A stretch of DNA of 64,000 nt from Citrobacter braakii. Lineage in GTDB: Bacteria > Pseudomonadota > Gammaproteobacteria > Enterobacterales > Enterobacteriaceae. How positions within the stretch are numbered: the stretch's first letter is position 1; each line of letters opens with the position of its first letter. This document shows, in pieces, positions 53,325 through 63,569 of the stretch. Below the pieces are notes generated by a model. It was given only the letters and a program-made list of their open reading frames with translations. It made no database searches and had not been told where the DNA came from. The DNA lies in the NCBI RefSeq assembly GCF_002075345.1, contig NZ_NAEW01000005.1:62001-126000 (forward strand), read 5' to 3'. The position numbers were made by a program, and so were the translations under genes.

Positions 53325-54707
53325 ATGAAAAGTGAAATTCTGTCTGTTAAAGAGAAGATTGGCTACGGAATGGGCGATGCGGCTAGCCACATTATCTTCG
53401 ATAACGTCATGTTATATATGATGTTCTTCTATACCGATATTTTTGGTATCCCAGCCGGATTTGTCGGCACCATGTTCTTACTGGCCCGCGCGCTGGATGC
53501 CATCTCAGACCCTTGTATGGGGTTGCTGGCTGACCGTACCCGTTCGCGCTGGGGGAAATTCCGACCATGGGTGCTGTTTGGCGCACTTCCGTTTGGTCTG
53601 GTTTGCGTGCTGGCCTATAGCACGCCGGATCTCAGCCTGAACGGCAAAATGATTTATGCCGCAATCACCTACACGCTGCTGACCCTGCTTTATACCGTGG
53701 TCAATATTCCCTACTGCGCGCTGGGCGGCGTGATCACTAATGACCCAACGCAGCGTATCTCCCTGCAATCATGGCGCTTTGTGCTGGCGACGGCGGGCGG
53801 CATGCTCTCCACCGTGCTGATGATGCCGCTGGTGAATCTGATTGGTGGCGAGGATAAAGCGTTCGGCTTTCAAGGTGGGATTGCGGTGCTCTCCGTGGTG
53901 GCGTTCCTGATGCTGGCGTTCTGCTTCTTCACTACCAAAGAACGCGTGGAAGCGCCGCCGAGCACCACCTCTATGCGTGAAGACCTGCGCGACATCTGGC
54001 AAAACGACCAATGGCGCATCGTCGGCCTGCTGACCATCCTCAATATTCTGGCCGTCTGCGTTCGTGGCGGCGCGATGATGTATTACGTCACCTGGATTTT
54101 GGGTAAGCCGGAGGTGTTTGTCGCCTTTCTCACCGCCTATTGCGTCGGCAACCTGATCGGCTCTGCGCTGGCAAAACCGCTGACCGACTGGAAATGCAAA
54201 GTCAGCGTCTTCTGGTGGACCAACGCTGCGCTGGCGGTGGCGAGCCTGGCGATGTTCTTTGTGCCGATGCACGCCAGCATCACCATGTTTATCTTTATTT
54301 TTGTCATTGGTGTACTGCACCAGCTCGTTACGCCAATCCAGTGGGTAATGATGTCCGACACCGTTGATTACGGCGAATGGTGCAACGGTAAACGCCTGAC
54401 GGGGATCAGCTTTGCGGGCACGTTGTTCGTGCTCAAGCTGGGTCTGGCGCTCGGCGGGGCGCTGATCGGCTGGATGCTGGCGGGCGGTGGCTACGACGCC
54501 GCCGCGAAAACCCAGAACAGCGCCACCATTAGCATCATCATCGCCCTGTTCACCATTGTCCCGGCGATTTGTTACCTGCTGAGTGCCGTGATTGCCAAAC
54601 GCTTCTATACCCTGAAAACGCCGTATCTGACGGAAATTATGAGTCAGTTGGCTCAGGGCGCGCGCCGCAACCAGCAGGATTTCACGACGAAAGAATTACA
54701 GAACTAA
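53325..54707 (+). CDS. yicJ: GPH-family sugar symporter YicJ
   Basis: 460-residue inner-membrane transporter of the glycoside-pentoside-hexuronide:cation symporter family (MelB-like), with twelve predicted helices. Typical motifs are [17 protein letters not shown] near the N-terminus and [17 protein letters not shown] in the helix 2-3 loop. It probably imports alpha-xylosides such as isoprimeverose for YicI, the next gene 11 bp downstream. AAGGATG precedes the ATG. Its promoter should be in the 290 bp between it and selC. Confidence 0.95.
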   Translation: MKSEILSVKEKIGYGMGDAASHIIFDNVMLYMMFFYTDIFGIPAGFVGTMFLLARALDAISDPCMGLLADRTRSRWGKFRPWVLFGALPFGLVCVLAYSTPDLSLNGKMIYAAITYTLLTLLYTVVNIPYCALGGVITNDPTQRISLQSWRFVLATAGGMLSTVLMMPLVNLIGGEDKAFGFQGGIAVLSVVAFLMLAFCFFTTKERVEAPPSTTSMREDLRDIWQNDQWRIVGLLTILNILAVCVRGGAMMYYVTWILGKPEVFVAFLTAYCVGNLIGSALAKPLTDWKCKVSVFWWTNAALAVASLAMFFVPMHASITMFIFIFVIGVLHQLVTPIQWVMMSDTVDYGEWCNGKRLTGISFAGTLFVLKLGLALGGALIGWMLAGGGYDAAAKTQNSATISIIIALFTIVPAICYLLSAVIAKRFYTLKTPYLTEIMSQLAQGARRNQQDFTTKELQN

Positions 54708-54717
54708 GGAACTGACG

Positions 54718-57036
54718 ATGAAAATTAGCGATGGTAACTGGCTGACCCAACCTGGCCTGAATTTAATACACCCAATTCAGGTGTTCGACGTTGAACAGCA
54801 GGGTAATGAGATGATTGTCTACGTTGCGCCGCGCGACGTGCGTGAACGTACCTGGCAACTGGATACCCCACTCTTCACGTTACGCTTTTTCTCGCCGCAG
54901 GAAGGGGTGGTGGGGGTACGTATGGAGCACTTCCAGGGCGCGCTGGATACCGGCCCACATTACCCGTTGAATGTGTTGCAGGACGTCAATGTTGAGATGC
55001 GAAACACCGCTGAATTTGCCGAACTGAAGAGCGGCAATCTGAGCGTTCGGGTGACCAAAGGCGAGTTCTGGTCGCTGGAGTTCCTGCGTAATGGTGAACG
55101 TATTACCGGCAGTCAGCTAAAGAATAGCGGTTACGTGCAGGATACCCACAGCGGGCGTAATTATATGTTTGAGCGTCTGGATTTGGGCGTGGGGGAAACG
55201 GTGTACGGGCTGGGCGAGCGTTTTACCGCGTTGGTACGTAACGGCCAGACGGTGGAAACCTGGAACCGCGATGGGGGCACCAGTACCGAGCAGTCTTACA
55301 AGAACATCCCGTTTTATCTCACCAACCGCGGCTACGGCGTGCTGGTGAACCATCCGCAGTGCGTGTCGTTTGAAATCGGCTCTGAGAAAGTGTCGAAAGT
55401 GCAGTTCAGCGTTGAAAGCGAGTATCTGGAATATTTCGTCATCGACGGCCCAACGCCGAAGGCGGTGCTGGATCGCTATACCCGCTTTACCGGCCGTCCG
55501 GCGTTGCCGCCAGCCTGGTCGTTCGGTCTGTGGCTGACCACGTCATTCACCACCAATTACGACGAAGCGACGGTGAACAGCTTTATCGACGGCATGGCCG
55601 AGCGCAATCTGCCGCTGCACGTCTTTCACTTCGACTGTTTCTGGATGAAGGCCTTCCAGTGGTGCGACTTTGAGTGGGACCCGGTGACCTTCCCGGATCC
55701 GGAAGGTATGATCCGCCGCCTGAAAGAGAAAGGGCTGAAGGTGTGCGTATGGATAAACCCCTACATCGGTCAGAAATCCCCGCTGTTCAATGAACTGAAA
55801 GCGAAAGGGTATCTGCTCAAGCGGCCGGACGGTTCCCTGTGGCAATGGGATAAATGGCAGCCGGGCCTGGCGATTTATGACTTCACTAATCCACAAGCCT
55901 GCGAGTGGTATGCCAACAAGCTGAAAGGTCTGGTGGATATCGGCGTAGACTGCTTCAAAACCGACTTTGGTGAACGCATTCCTACTGACGTTCAGTGGTT
56001 TGACGGTGCCTATCCGCAGAAGATGCACAACCATTATGCGTACATCTACAACGAACTGGTGTGGAACGTGCTGAAAGAAACCGTCGGTGAAGAAGAGGCT
56101 GTCCTGTTTGCTCGTTCAGCTTCGGTGGGCGCGCAGAAGTTTCCGGTGCACTGGGGCGGTGACTGCTACGCCAACTATGAATCGATGGCGGAAAGCCTGC
56201 GCGGTGGCTTGTCTATTGGCCTGTCCGGCTTTGGCTTTTGGAGCCACGATATCGGCGGCTTTGAGAATACCGCTCCGGCGCACGTCTACAAGCGCTGGTG
56301 TGCGTTTGGGCTGCTCTCCAGCCACAGCCGCCTGCATGGCAGTAAATCCTACCGTGTGCCATGGGCGTACGATGACGAATCCTGCGATGTGGTGCGCTAC
56401 TTCACCGAACAGAAATGCCGCATGATGCCGTACCTGTATCGCGAAGCAGCGCGTGCTAATGCGCAAGGCACCCCGATGATGCGCGCGATGATGCTGGAGT
56501 TCCCGGACGATCCGGCGTGTGATTATCTCGACCGCCAGTACATGCTGGGCGATAGCGTGATGGTCGCGCCGGTGTTTAGCGAGGCGGGCGATGTGCAGTT
56601 CTATCTGCCGGAAGGACGCTGGACGCATCTGTGGCGTAATGATGAGGTGTCTGGTAGCCGCTGGCATAAGCAGCAGCATGACTTCCTGAGTCTGCCGGTT
56701 TATGTGCGTGACAATACCCTGCTGGCGTTGGGTAGCAATAACCAGAAGCCGGACTACGCCTGGCACGAAGGGACAGCGTTCCAACTGTTCCATCTGCAGG
56801 AGGGCCGGGAAGCACTCTGTGAAGTTCCGGCTGCTGACGGCTCGGTTATCTTCACGCTGAAGGCGACGCGTGTAGGTAATACCATCACTGTGAAAGGGAA
56901 TGGTGAGGCACGTAACTGGACGTTGTGTCTGCGTAATATTCCACAGGTTAGCGGTGTGAAGGGCGGTTCATCTGCGGGCAGCGAGTGGGGAACGGTTGTC
57001 ACGCCGGATGAAGATGTGCTGACGATAGCCCTGTAA
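54718..57036 (+). CDS. yicI: Alpha-xylosidase YicI (GH31)
   Basis: 772 residues, the E. coli length. Hydrolyses alpha-1,6-linked xylose from isoprimeverose-type sugars. GH31 layout: N-terminal beta-sandwich, TIM barrel from about residue 260 ([13 protein letters not shown]), nucleophile Asp in FKTDFGERI near residue 416, acid/base Asp in [13 protein letters not shown] near 482, then C-terminal beta domains. Operon with yicJ. Confidence 0.97.
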   Translation: MKISDGNWLTQPGLNLIHPIQVFDVEQQGNEMIVYVAPRDVRERTWQLDTPLFTLRFFSPQEGVVGVRMEHFQGALDTGPHYPLNVLQDVNVEMRNTAEFAELKSGNLSVRVTKGEFWSLEFLRNGERITGSQLKNSGYVQDTHSGRNYMFERLDLGVGETVYGLGERFTALVRNGQTVETWNRDGGTSTEQSYKNIPFYLTNRGYGVLVNHPQCVSFEIGSEKVSKVQFSVESEYLEYFVIDGPTPKAVLDRYTRFTGRPALPPAWSFGLWLTTSFTTNYDEATVNSFIDGMAERNLPLHVFHFDCFWMKAFQWCDFEWDPVTFPDPEGMIRRLKEKGLKVCVWINPYIGQKSPLFNELKAKGYLLKRPDGSLWQWDKWQPGLAIYDFTNPQACEWYANKLKGLVDIGVDCFKTDFGERIPTDVQWFDGAYPQKMHNHYAYIYNELVWNVLKETVGEEEAVLFARSASVGAQKFPVHWGGDCYANYESMAESLRGGLSIGLSGFGFWSHDIGGFENTAPAHVYKRWCAFGLLSSHSRLHGSKSYRVPWAYDDESCDVVRYFTEQKCRMMPYLYREAARANAQGTPMMRAMMLEFPDDPACDYLDRQYMLGDSVMVAPVFSEAGDVQFYLPEGRWTHLWRNDEVSGSRWHKQQHDFLSLPVYVRDNTLLALGSNNQKPDYAWHEGTAFQLFHLQEGREALCEVPAADGSVIFTLKATRVGNTITVKGNGEARNWTLCLRNIPQVSGVKGGSSAGSEWGTVVTPDEDVLTIAL

Positions 57037-57053
57037 GCGAATCTGAACGTGGT

Positions 57054-57075
57054 GCCGGATGCGTCTTATCCGGCC
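57054..57075. repeat. REP element after yicI
   Basis: GCCGGATGCGTCTTATCCGGCC, a standard REP half-palindrome, 17 bp past the yicI stop. Confidence 0.85.
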
Positions 57076-57334
57076 CACGCCGCGAGCAGCGTTCCAGAAC
57101 TGAAAATCAAAAACATCCCGACTTAAATTTTTACCTCACCATATTTGCGAGCGCTATCACTCTAATTCCCGCGAAAAATGTGATCTGCGCCGTAAATATC
57201 TCACTATTTCCTCTTTTTGTCTTATTTCTGTCCGGAATACAGGACACGATTTAGTATTGTTGGCGCATCGTAGTCCTCTTATATTTATCATCACGGATTA
57301 CACGTGGAGCATAAACGCTTCTTTATAACCTAAA

Positions 57335-57450
<116 letters not shown>

Positions 57451-57482
57451 ATATTTAATCTGGTATGTAATAAGGGTAAATA

Positions 57483-59036
57483 ATGCAAATGATTACCTCG
57501 CGACAAAACAGATTATTAAGGTTTCTTCTGTCCCGGAAGGAATATGTTACGCTGCTAAAAATTGCCGAGTATTTATCTGTTTCAGAGAAAACCGTCCAGC
57601 GCGATCTGCGGTTACTGGAACAATGGTTATCGGAATGGAAAATATCCATCGATAAACGTGCCGGTGCGGGCGTGATATTAAGTGCCGATAACATTACTGA
57701 CCTTTTATATCTGGATCAGTTATTAGGGTCGGAGGGTGATGATGCTGACGGCATGATGAATAATTCACGGCGGGTTAAGATAGCCTCGCAATTATTAAGT
57801 GAAACGCCGCATGAAACATCGATCAATAAATTATCCGAACGTTATTTTATTAGTAGTGCATCGATTGTTAACGATCTGAAAGTGATTGAATCGTGGATTA
57901 CCCCGCTGGGTCTGTCGCTGATTCGCAGCCAGAGCGGCACACACATTGAAGGCAGCGAGAGCGGGGTGCGCCAGGCGATGGCGTCGCTGATTAACGGTGT
58001 GATTAACCATAATGAGCCTGGAAGCGTGATTTATTCACGACTTGATCCGGGCAGTTATAGAGCGTTAGTGCATTACTTTGGCGAAGAAGACGTTTTATTT
58101 GTCCAGACGCTGTTGCAGGAAATGGAGAACGATCTGTGCTGGTCGCTGGGCGAGCCTTATTACGTCAATATCTTTACTCATATTCTGATCATGATGTACC
58201 GCATTACGCGGGGCAATGCGCTGCCGAGAAAAGAAGAAAGCATCACGTCATGTGATGAGAACATTTTTTCCATTGCCAGTCGCATGATTCAGCATATCGA
58301 AAAACGCATTGCCCACCCGCTGCCGGAAGACGAAGTCTGGTTTATTTATCAATATATTATCTCCTCCGGTATGGTGATTGAAGAGCATAACGATGTGAGC
58401 GTAATTGGCCATATGCACTCCAGCGACGAAGCACGCTTGATTACCCATCGGCTGATTGCCACCTTCGCCGAAATGGTTGACTGCGATCTTAGCCAGGACA
58501 CTGCGCTGTATGACGGATTGCTGATTCATATTAAGCCGCTGATTAACCGCCTGAACTACCAGATCCGCATTCGTAATCCGCTGCTGGAGGACATTAAAGG
58601 CGAGTTGCAGGACGTCTGGCGTTTGACACAGTGCGCGGTGAATCGGGTGTTTAGCGGCTGGGGCGAACGGGCCGTGTCGGATGATGAGGTGGGATATTTA
58701 ACCGTGCATTTTCAGGCCGCGATGGAGCGTCAGATAGCGCGTAAACGTGTGCTGCTGGTCTGCTCAACCGGTATCGGCACCTCTCACTTACTCAAAAGCC
58801 GCATTCTGCGCGCCTTTCCGGACTGGACCATCGTCGGAGTGGTGTCGGCAGGCAGCTTGCCCTCCGTCCTGACGGACGATATTGAACTGGTGGTATCGAC
58901 GATCAATTTACCTGCCGTTGCCATGCCGGTCGTGTATGTCACCGCCTTCTTCAATGATGCGGATATTAAGCGGGTAACAGAAACGGTTATTACGGAAAAA
59001 TTACATCGGGCGACGTCGCTGGTCGTTGAAAATTAA
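57483..59036 (+). CDS. PRD-domain transcriptional regulator with a IIB-like domain (BglG/MtlR family)
   Basis: 517 residues. Two N-terminal helix-turn-helix domains (residues about 5-65, YVTLLKIAEYLSVSEKTVQR; and about 85-165, INKLSERYFISSASIVNDL), two PTS regulation domains with conserved histidines (about 190-390), and a C-terminal PTS IIB-like domain starting VLLVCSTGIGTSHLLKSRI. Unlike longer MtlR-type activators there is no IIA domain fused; a separate IIA gene follows 26 bp after the stop. It should activate the downstream sugar genes depending on PTS phosphorylation. AAGGG precedes the ATG. Confidence 0.88.
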   Translation: MQMITSRQNRLLRFLLSRKEYVTLLKIAEYLSVSEKTVQRDLRLLEQWLSEWKISIDKRAGAGVILSADNITDLLYLDQLLGSEGDDADGMMNNSRRVKIASQLLSETPHETSINKLSERYFISSASIVNDLKVIESWITPLGLSLIRSQSGTHIEGSESGVRQAMASLINGVINHNEPGSVIYSRLDPGSYRALVHYFGEEDVLFVQTLLQEMENDLCWSLGEPYYVNIFTHILIMMYRITRGNALPRKEESITSCDENIFSIASRMIQHIEKRIAHPLPEDEVWFIYQYIISSGMVIEEHNDVSVIGHMHSSDEARLITHRLIATFAEMVDCDLSQDTALYDGLLIHIKPLINRLNYQIRIRNPLLEDIKGELQDVWRLTQCAVNRVFSGWGERAVSDDEVGYLTVHFQAAMERQIARKRVLLVCSTGIGTSHLLKSRILRAFPDWTIVGVVSAGSLPSVLTDDIELVVSTINLPAVAMPVVYVTAFFNDADIKRVTETVITEKLHRATSLVVEN

Positions 59037-59062
59037 TGTCTGAACTCCATGAGGTATGATTT

Positions 59063-59533
59063 ATGGACATCACGAAAATACTCAATACAAATCGCGTTAT
59101 TTTGGATATGAAGGCCACAAACAAAACGGAGGTTATTGAGGAACTGACGGATATTCTGCAAAAAGATGGGGCAATTAGCTGCCGGGAAACGTTTATTCAG
59201 GATGTCTGGCAGCGTGAATCAGAAGGCTCGACCGGATTCGAAAATCATATTGCGATTCCGCACGGGAAATCCTCGGCGGTGGTCAATACCACGCTGGCGA
59301 TTGGGCGTACCCGCCAGGATATTCCCTGGGAAACCCTGGACGGCAGCAACGTGCGCTGCATCATTCTGTTTGCCGTACGCCTTGAAGATCAAAACACTAC
59401 CCATATTCGTCTGCTTTCGCAGGTTGCTGGCGCGTTGGCGGATGACGACATTATTGAACAACTGTTAGTCGAAAGCAGTCCACAGAAAATTATTGAGCTT
59501 TTTAGCCAATATGCTGAATCCAATGTCTGCTAA
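59063..59533 (+). CDS. PTS system fructose-type IIA component
   Basis: 156-residue cytoplasmic IIA protein of the mannitol/fructose class. The phosphorylated His is in HIAIPHGKSSAV near residue 70, with a second conserved His in DQNTTHIRLLSQVAGAL. It passes phosphate from HPr to the IIB protein encoded next. ATGAGGT precedes the ATG. Cotranscribed with the regulator, IIB and IIC genes. Confidence 0.92.
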   Translation: MDITKILNTNRVILDMKATNKTEVIEELTDILQKDGAISCRETFIQDVWQRESEGSTGFENHIAIPHGKSSAVVNTTLAIGRTRQDIPWETLDGSNVRCIILFAVRLEDQNTTHIRLLSQVAGALADDDIIEQLLVESSPQKIIELFSQYAESNVC

Positions 59534-59552
59534 ATAAAACGTGGAGCATATT

Positions 59553-59873
59553 ATGAATATTGTTTGTGTTGCCGCCTGTACGGCGGGTATTGCGCACACC
59601 TATATTGCCCGTGAGAAGTTAATTAAAGGTGCTAAAGCGCTTGGTCATAATATAAGAGTAGAAACCCAGGGGACTATCGGCACGGAAAACGAACTGCTGA
59701 CAGAGGACATTTCTGCTGCTGATGTCGTGATTCTCGCTGTGGATGTAAAAATAAAAGGGGAGGAACGATTTTTAAATAAACGTATTGTGCGAGTAAAAAC
59801 TGAAATCGTCATAAAATCGCCCATTCAGTTTCTTGAAAAGGTCGAAAAATCATTAGTTAATACTAACCAGTAG
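59553..59873 (+). CDS. PTS system fructose-type IIB component
   Basis: 106-residue IIB protein. Phosphorylated Cys is in VAACTAGIAHTY (residues about 6-17), where the fructose family usually reads CPTGIAHT; Thr-Ala replaces Pro-Thr after the Cys. The ATG at 59553 has GGAG seven bases upstream; a GTG four codons earlier overlaps that site. Transfers phosphate to the sugar carried by IIC. Confidence 0.9.
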   Translation: MNIVCVAACTAGIAHTYIAREKLIKGAKALGHNIRVETQGTIGTENELLTEDISAADVVILAVDVKIKGEERFLNKRIVRVKTEIVIKSPIQFLEKVEKSLVNTNQ

Positions 59874-59899
59874 CGATCCCCATTCTGGAGGGATTTCAC

Positions 59900-60991
59900 A
59901 TGAGTGAAAATAAAATTCCGCTATCTCAGGAAATAAAAAGACATTTATTAACGGGGATTTCGTGGATGATCCCGTTAATTGTTGCCGCCGGGATCTGTAT
60001 TGCTCTCGGGCAAATACTTGGCGGCACTAACGTGGGTGAAAAAACAGGAACCATACCCTGGATGCTCAACCAGATTGGCGGTTGGGGGATGGGGTTAATC
60101 GTACCGCTGATTAGTGCGGCGATTGCGTACTCCATTGCTGACCGCCCCGGATTCGCACCGGGTCTGATTGTCGGCTTTGTCTGCGGTGAAATTCATACCG
60201 GTTTTATCGGCGGGATGCTGGGCGGTTTTCTGGTCGGTTATACCGTCCTGCTGCTCAAGCGCTATATCCGTTTGCCGCAGTCGATGCAGGGGTTGATGCC
60301 CATCATGGTGCTGCCGGTACTGAGTACCGTCATTGGCGGCCTGTTGATGATGACGCTCATTGGCAAACCGATAGCCTGGCTGCAGGACGCGTTGATTCAT
60401 CTGCTGGAGTCCATGCAGGGCGGGTCACGCTTTTTAATGGGGGCCATCCTTGGCGCAATGGCGACATTCGACTTTGGCGGACCGGTGAATAAAACCATGT
60501 CGCTATTTGCTGACGGCATGTTGGTCAGCGGCGTGTACGGTCCGGAAGCGGTGAAGTTTGTCGGTTCGATAATCCCTCCGTTCGGCATTACGCTCTCCTT
60601 TTTGCTGACGCGTCACAAGTACACCCGTGCGGAGCGCGAGGCGCTGAAAGCGGCATTCCCGATGGGGATCTGCATGATTACCGAAGGGGTCATTCCCATT
60701 GCGGCGCGCGACCTGCTGCGCGTGGTGGGGTCCTGCGTGGTGGCCTCGGCGATAGCGGGCGGTCTGATTATGGTGTGGGGCGTCGAAAGCCCGGTACCGC
60801 ACGGCGGTATGTTCGTGGTCCCGCTCTTTACGCATCCGCTACTGTTTTGCCTGGCGCTGGGGATCGGCACGGTGATTTGCGGCGTCATGCTGTCGTTGTG
60901 GAAGAAACCGGTGACCGAACGTGACGAAGAGTTTGATGAACTTAGCGATCAAAAGCTGAAAGACGAAGAGATCACCTTCACCCTGGAATAA
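59900..60991 (+). CDS. PTS system fructose-type IIC permease
   Basis: 363-residue membrane component of the fructose-like PTS family, about nine to ten predicted helices. Family segments include HLLTGISWMIPLIVAAGICI, ADRPGFAPGLIVGF and FDFGGPVNKTMSLFADGM. CTGGAGGG precedes the ATG. The transported sugar is unknown; given the lyxose-isomerase-like and aldolase genes it may be a ketose phosphorylated at carbon 1. Confidence 0.92.
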   Translation: MSENKIPLSQEIKRHLLTGISWMIPLIVAAGICIALGQILGGTNVGEKTGTIPWMLNQIGGWGMGLIVPLISAAIAYSIADRPGFAPGLIVGFVCGEIHTGFIGGMLGGFLVGYTVLLLKRYIRLPQSMQGLMPIMVLPVLSTVIGGLLMMTLIGKPIAWLQDALIHLLESMQGGSRFLMGAILGAMATFDFGGPVNKTMSLFADGMLVSGVYGPEAVKFVGSIIPPFGITLSFLLTRHKYTRAEREALKAAFPMGICMITEGVIPIAARDLLRVVGSCVVASAIAGGLIMVWGVESPVPHGGMFVVPLFTHPLLFCLALGIGTVICGVMLSLWKKPVTERDEEFDELSDQKLKDEEITFTLE

Positions 60992-61002
60992 CCGGAGGCC
61001 GT

Positions 61003-61854
61003 ATGTTTGCCGATATGAAAAGCATGGTGACGAAAGCCTGGCGCGAGCAGTACGCGCTGCTGGCCATCAACTGTATGAACCTGGAAAGCGCCCGTGCGGC
61101 GGTGCGGGTGGCTGAGAAACACCGTGCGCCCATCATTCTGAATCTGTATCAGGGGCATCTGGGCCATTTTCCTGCACCGATAGCGGTGGCGGTCGTCAAA
61201 ACGCTGGCAGAGGAAGCGTCGGTACCGGTCGCGCTGGCGCTGGATCATGGAAAGGACCCAGTGCGCATTCGCCAGGCTTTTCGCGCCGGATTCAGCGGGT
61301 TAATGATCGACGCCTCCGCTTTTGCGCTGGAGGAGAACATTCGCCAGACCCGGGCGGTGGTTGAGCTCGCGACCAGCGTTTCTCTGTGCGTGGAAGGTGA
61401 GCTGGGGCATCTGGCCGACGCCCCGCGCTATGATCACGCAGCTAACGCTGATTTGATGACCCAGGCCGCCGATGTGGAGCCCTTTATCCAACAGACCGGT
61501 ATCGATTTACTGGCGGTCTCGGTCGGCACGGCACATGGCATGTACGCGCCCGGTGTCATACCCGCCATTGATTTCCAGCGACTGGAGGAAATTGCCCGTT
61601 TATCAACGGTGCCGCTGGCGCTGCATGGCGGCAGCGGGACGCCGTTTGACCAGCTACAGCGCTGCCCGACGTTTGGCGTCGCCAAGATAAACGTTGGTGC
61701 GGCGGTTTTCGAAGCCGGAAAGGCTGCTCTGCTGCATACCCTGTGTCGCGACACATCCGGTGAACTCGTTGATGCCCTGGCCCTGATGGAGCAGGCCTGC
61801 GAGGAAGCCATTATTCCGTACCTGCAGGCCAGCGGCGCTATCGACAAAGCCTGA
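61003..61854 (+). CDS. Class II fructose-bisphosphate/tagatose-bisphosphate-type aldolase (first copy)
   Basis: 283-residue zinc aldolase. Zinc and catalytic residues are kept: LALDHGKDPVRI (Asp-His), EGELGHLADAP (Glu), GTAHGMYAP (His), LHGGSGTPF (His) and GVAKINVG. It starts 11 bp after IIC with CCGGAGG upstream. It would cleave a ketose bisphosphate or monophosphate made from the PTS product. Resembles GatY/KbaY in size. The exact substrate is unknown. Confidence 0.88.
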   Translation: MFADMKSMVTKAWREQYALLAINCMNLESARAAVRVAEKHRAPIILNLYQGHLGHFPAPIAVAVVKTLAEEASVPVALALDHGKDPVRIRQAFRAGFSGLMIDASAFALEENIRQTRAVVELATSVSLCVEGELGHLADAPRYDHAANADLMTQAADVEPFIQQTGIDLLAVSVGTAHGMYAPGVIPAIDFQRLEEIARLSTVPLALHGGSGTPFDQLQRCPTFGVAKINVGAAVFEAGKAALLHTLCRDTSGELVDALALMEQACEEAIIPYLQASGAIDKA

Positions 61855-61934
61855 TTCATTTTCTGTAACGCCTTCTATGCCTCTGCGACGACGCACTGGC
61901 AGGGCTTTCTACACCCTGAAACTGGAGAATTAAC

Positions 61935-62795
61935 ATGTTAGTTTCGATGAAAGAATTACTGCAACCTACCCGTCAGCACGGTTTTGCCATCGGCGCATTC
62001 AACGTGGCGGACAGCTGCTTTGTACGTGCAGTAGTGGAAGAAGCGGAAGCAACCAATACCCCGGCGATTATCTCCATTCACCCCAGCGAACATGATTTTG
62101 TAGGCGATGCGTTTTTTAGCTACGTCCGTGATATCACTCTGCGCAGCCCGGTTCCCTTTACTCTGCATCTGGACCACGGCGCTTCGGTCGAGCATGTCCT
62201 GCGGGCGATTCAGTGTGGGTTTACCTCGGTGATGATTGATGGCTCGTTGTTGCCGTATGAAGAGAACGTGGCGCTGACCCGCGAAGTGGTCAAGCTGGCG
62301 CATGCGGTAGGCGTTTCGGTGGAAGGGGAACTGGGTACGATTGGTCAAACCGGGACGTCAGTGGAAGGTGGCGTATCGAAGGTCACTTATACCGATCCTG
62401 ATCAGGCACAGGATTTTATCGCCCGTACCGGCGCGGACACGCTGGCGGTGGCGATTGGAACTGCACACGGCATCTACCCGAAAGGGATGCAGCCAGAGCT
62501 GCAAATGCACATCCTGCGCGAGATTGCCGGGCGAGTGGACATTCCGCTGGTGCTGCACGGAGGTTCCGCGAACCCGGATGCGGAAATTGCCGAATCCGTT
62601 ACGCTGGGCGTTGGCAAAATCAACATTTCCAGCGATATGAAATACGCTTACTTCCAGAAAGTCCGCGAAATCCTGGCGAAAGAAACCTGGTGGGACCCGA
62701 ACGTTATTTACCCGGAAGCCATTAGCGCCGCGCGAGATGTGATCCGTCACAAAATGAAACTGTTCGGCTCAACCGGCAAAGCGTCACTTTACTAA
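61935..62795 (+). CDS. Class II fructose-bisphosphate-type aldolase (second copy)
   Basis: 286 residues, clearly paralogous to the preceding gene but diverged. Conserved elements: LHLDHGASVEHVLRAIQCGF, SVMIDGSLLPYEENV, VEGELGTIGQ, GTAHGIYPKG, LHGGSANPD (Ala where the first copy and most relatives have Gly after Ser) and GVGKINISSD. Two aldolases in one operon could handle different products or form a mixed complex. CTGGAG precedes the ATG. Confidence 0.88.
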   Translation: MLVSMKELLQPTRQHGFAIGAFNVADSCFVRAVVEEAEATNTPAIISIHPSEHDFVGDAFFSYVRDITLRSPVPFTLHLDHGASVEHVLRAIQCGFTSVMIDGSLLPYEENVALTREVVKLAHAVGVSVEGELGTIGQTGTSVEGGVSKVTYTDPDQAQDFIARTGADTLAVAIGTAHGIYPKGMQPELQMHILREIAGRVDIPLVLHGGSANPDAEIAESVTLGVGKINISSDMKYAYFQKVREILAKETWWDPNVIYPEAISAARDVIRHKMKLFGSTGKASLY

Positions 62796-62804
62796 CCGCA
62801 TACA

Positions 62805-62825
62805 GGCGGGGTGACCCGCCTTTTT
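62805..62825 (+). terminator. Intrinsic terminator after the second aldolase
   Basis: GGCGGG-GTGA-CCCGCC stem-loop followed by TTTTT, 10 bp after the stop. It stands inside the cluster, so the isomerase gene downstream should be expressed less, by read-through, or from its own promoter. Confidence 0.9.
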
Positions 62826-62844
62826 CGCAACAAGGAAAAGTGGA

Positions 62845-63528
62845 ATGAAGCGTTCACACATTAATTATGCCGTCGATAAAGCGCATGCCATCGCCGAGAC
62901 TTTTCGGGTTTGCCTGCCTGACTTTGCGTATTTTACGGCTGATGCCTGGCGGCAACAGGATCACACTCTGTGGCGTGAAGTGCTCGATCTCCAACTGGGC
63001 TGGGATATAACCGACTTTGGGCGCGGAGATTTTGCGCAAACGGGGCTGACGTTACTGACGTTGCGCAATGGTCAGTTAGGGTCAGCCAGCTACCCCAAAC
63101 CGTACGCCGAAAAGATGCTGCAGATTCAGCAGGATCAGCAGACGCCATGGCATTTTCATCGCCATAAAATGGAAGATATCGTTAACCGCGGCGGCGGTGA
63201 TTTATGTATGCAGTTGGCGTGGGCTACGCCTGATGACGGGTATGATGCCCGGCGCATTGTTGAGGTTAGCGTCGATGGTCAGCGGCGTTCCGTTGACGCT
63301 GGCGAGACGCTGGTATTGAAACCGGGGCAGGGGGTATGCCTGCCGCCGCGGTTGTATCATCGCTTTTGGGCGGAGAAAGCGTTCGTGCTGGGCTGGGAGA
63401 TCTCGATGGTCAATGACGACCTGCATGACAATCACTTCCTTGAGCCAGGCGGTCGCTTCCCGGCGATAGAAGAGGACGAGCCGGTGAAGTGGCTGTTGTG
63501 CAGTGAATATGCGCGCTTACAGCGATAA
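62845..63528 (+). CDS. D-lyxose ketol-isomerase family protein
   Basis: 227-residue cupin-fold isomerase that interconverts D-lyxose and D-xylulose (members also act on D-mannose/D-fructose). The metal-binding histidines are in QTPWHFHRHKMEDIVNRGG and LPPRLYHRFW, and the Glu of MED is conserved. CAAGGAAAAG precedes the ATG. Last gene of the PTS-aldolase cluster; it supplies the idea that the pathway feeds from an aldose to a ketose or the reverse. Confidence 0.9.
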   Translation: MKRSHINYAVDKAHAIAETFRVCLPDFAYFTADAWRQQDHTLWREVLDLQLGWDITDFGRGDFAQTGLTLLTLRNGQLGSASYPKPYAEKMLQIQQDQQTPWHFHRHKMEDIVNRGGGDLCMQLAWATPDDGYDARRIVEVSVDGQRRSVDAGETLVLKPGQGVCLPPRLYHRFWAEKAFVLGWEISMVNDDLHDNHFLEPGGRFPAIEEDEPVKWLLCSEYARLQR

Positions 63529-63569
63529 ACGGCGACCCGGTCGGCAAATCGCCGCCGGGCCGTCAGATT

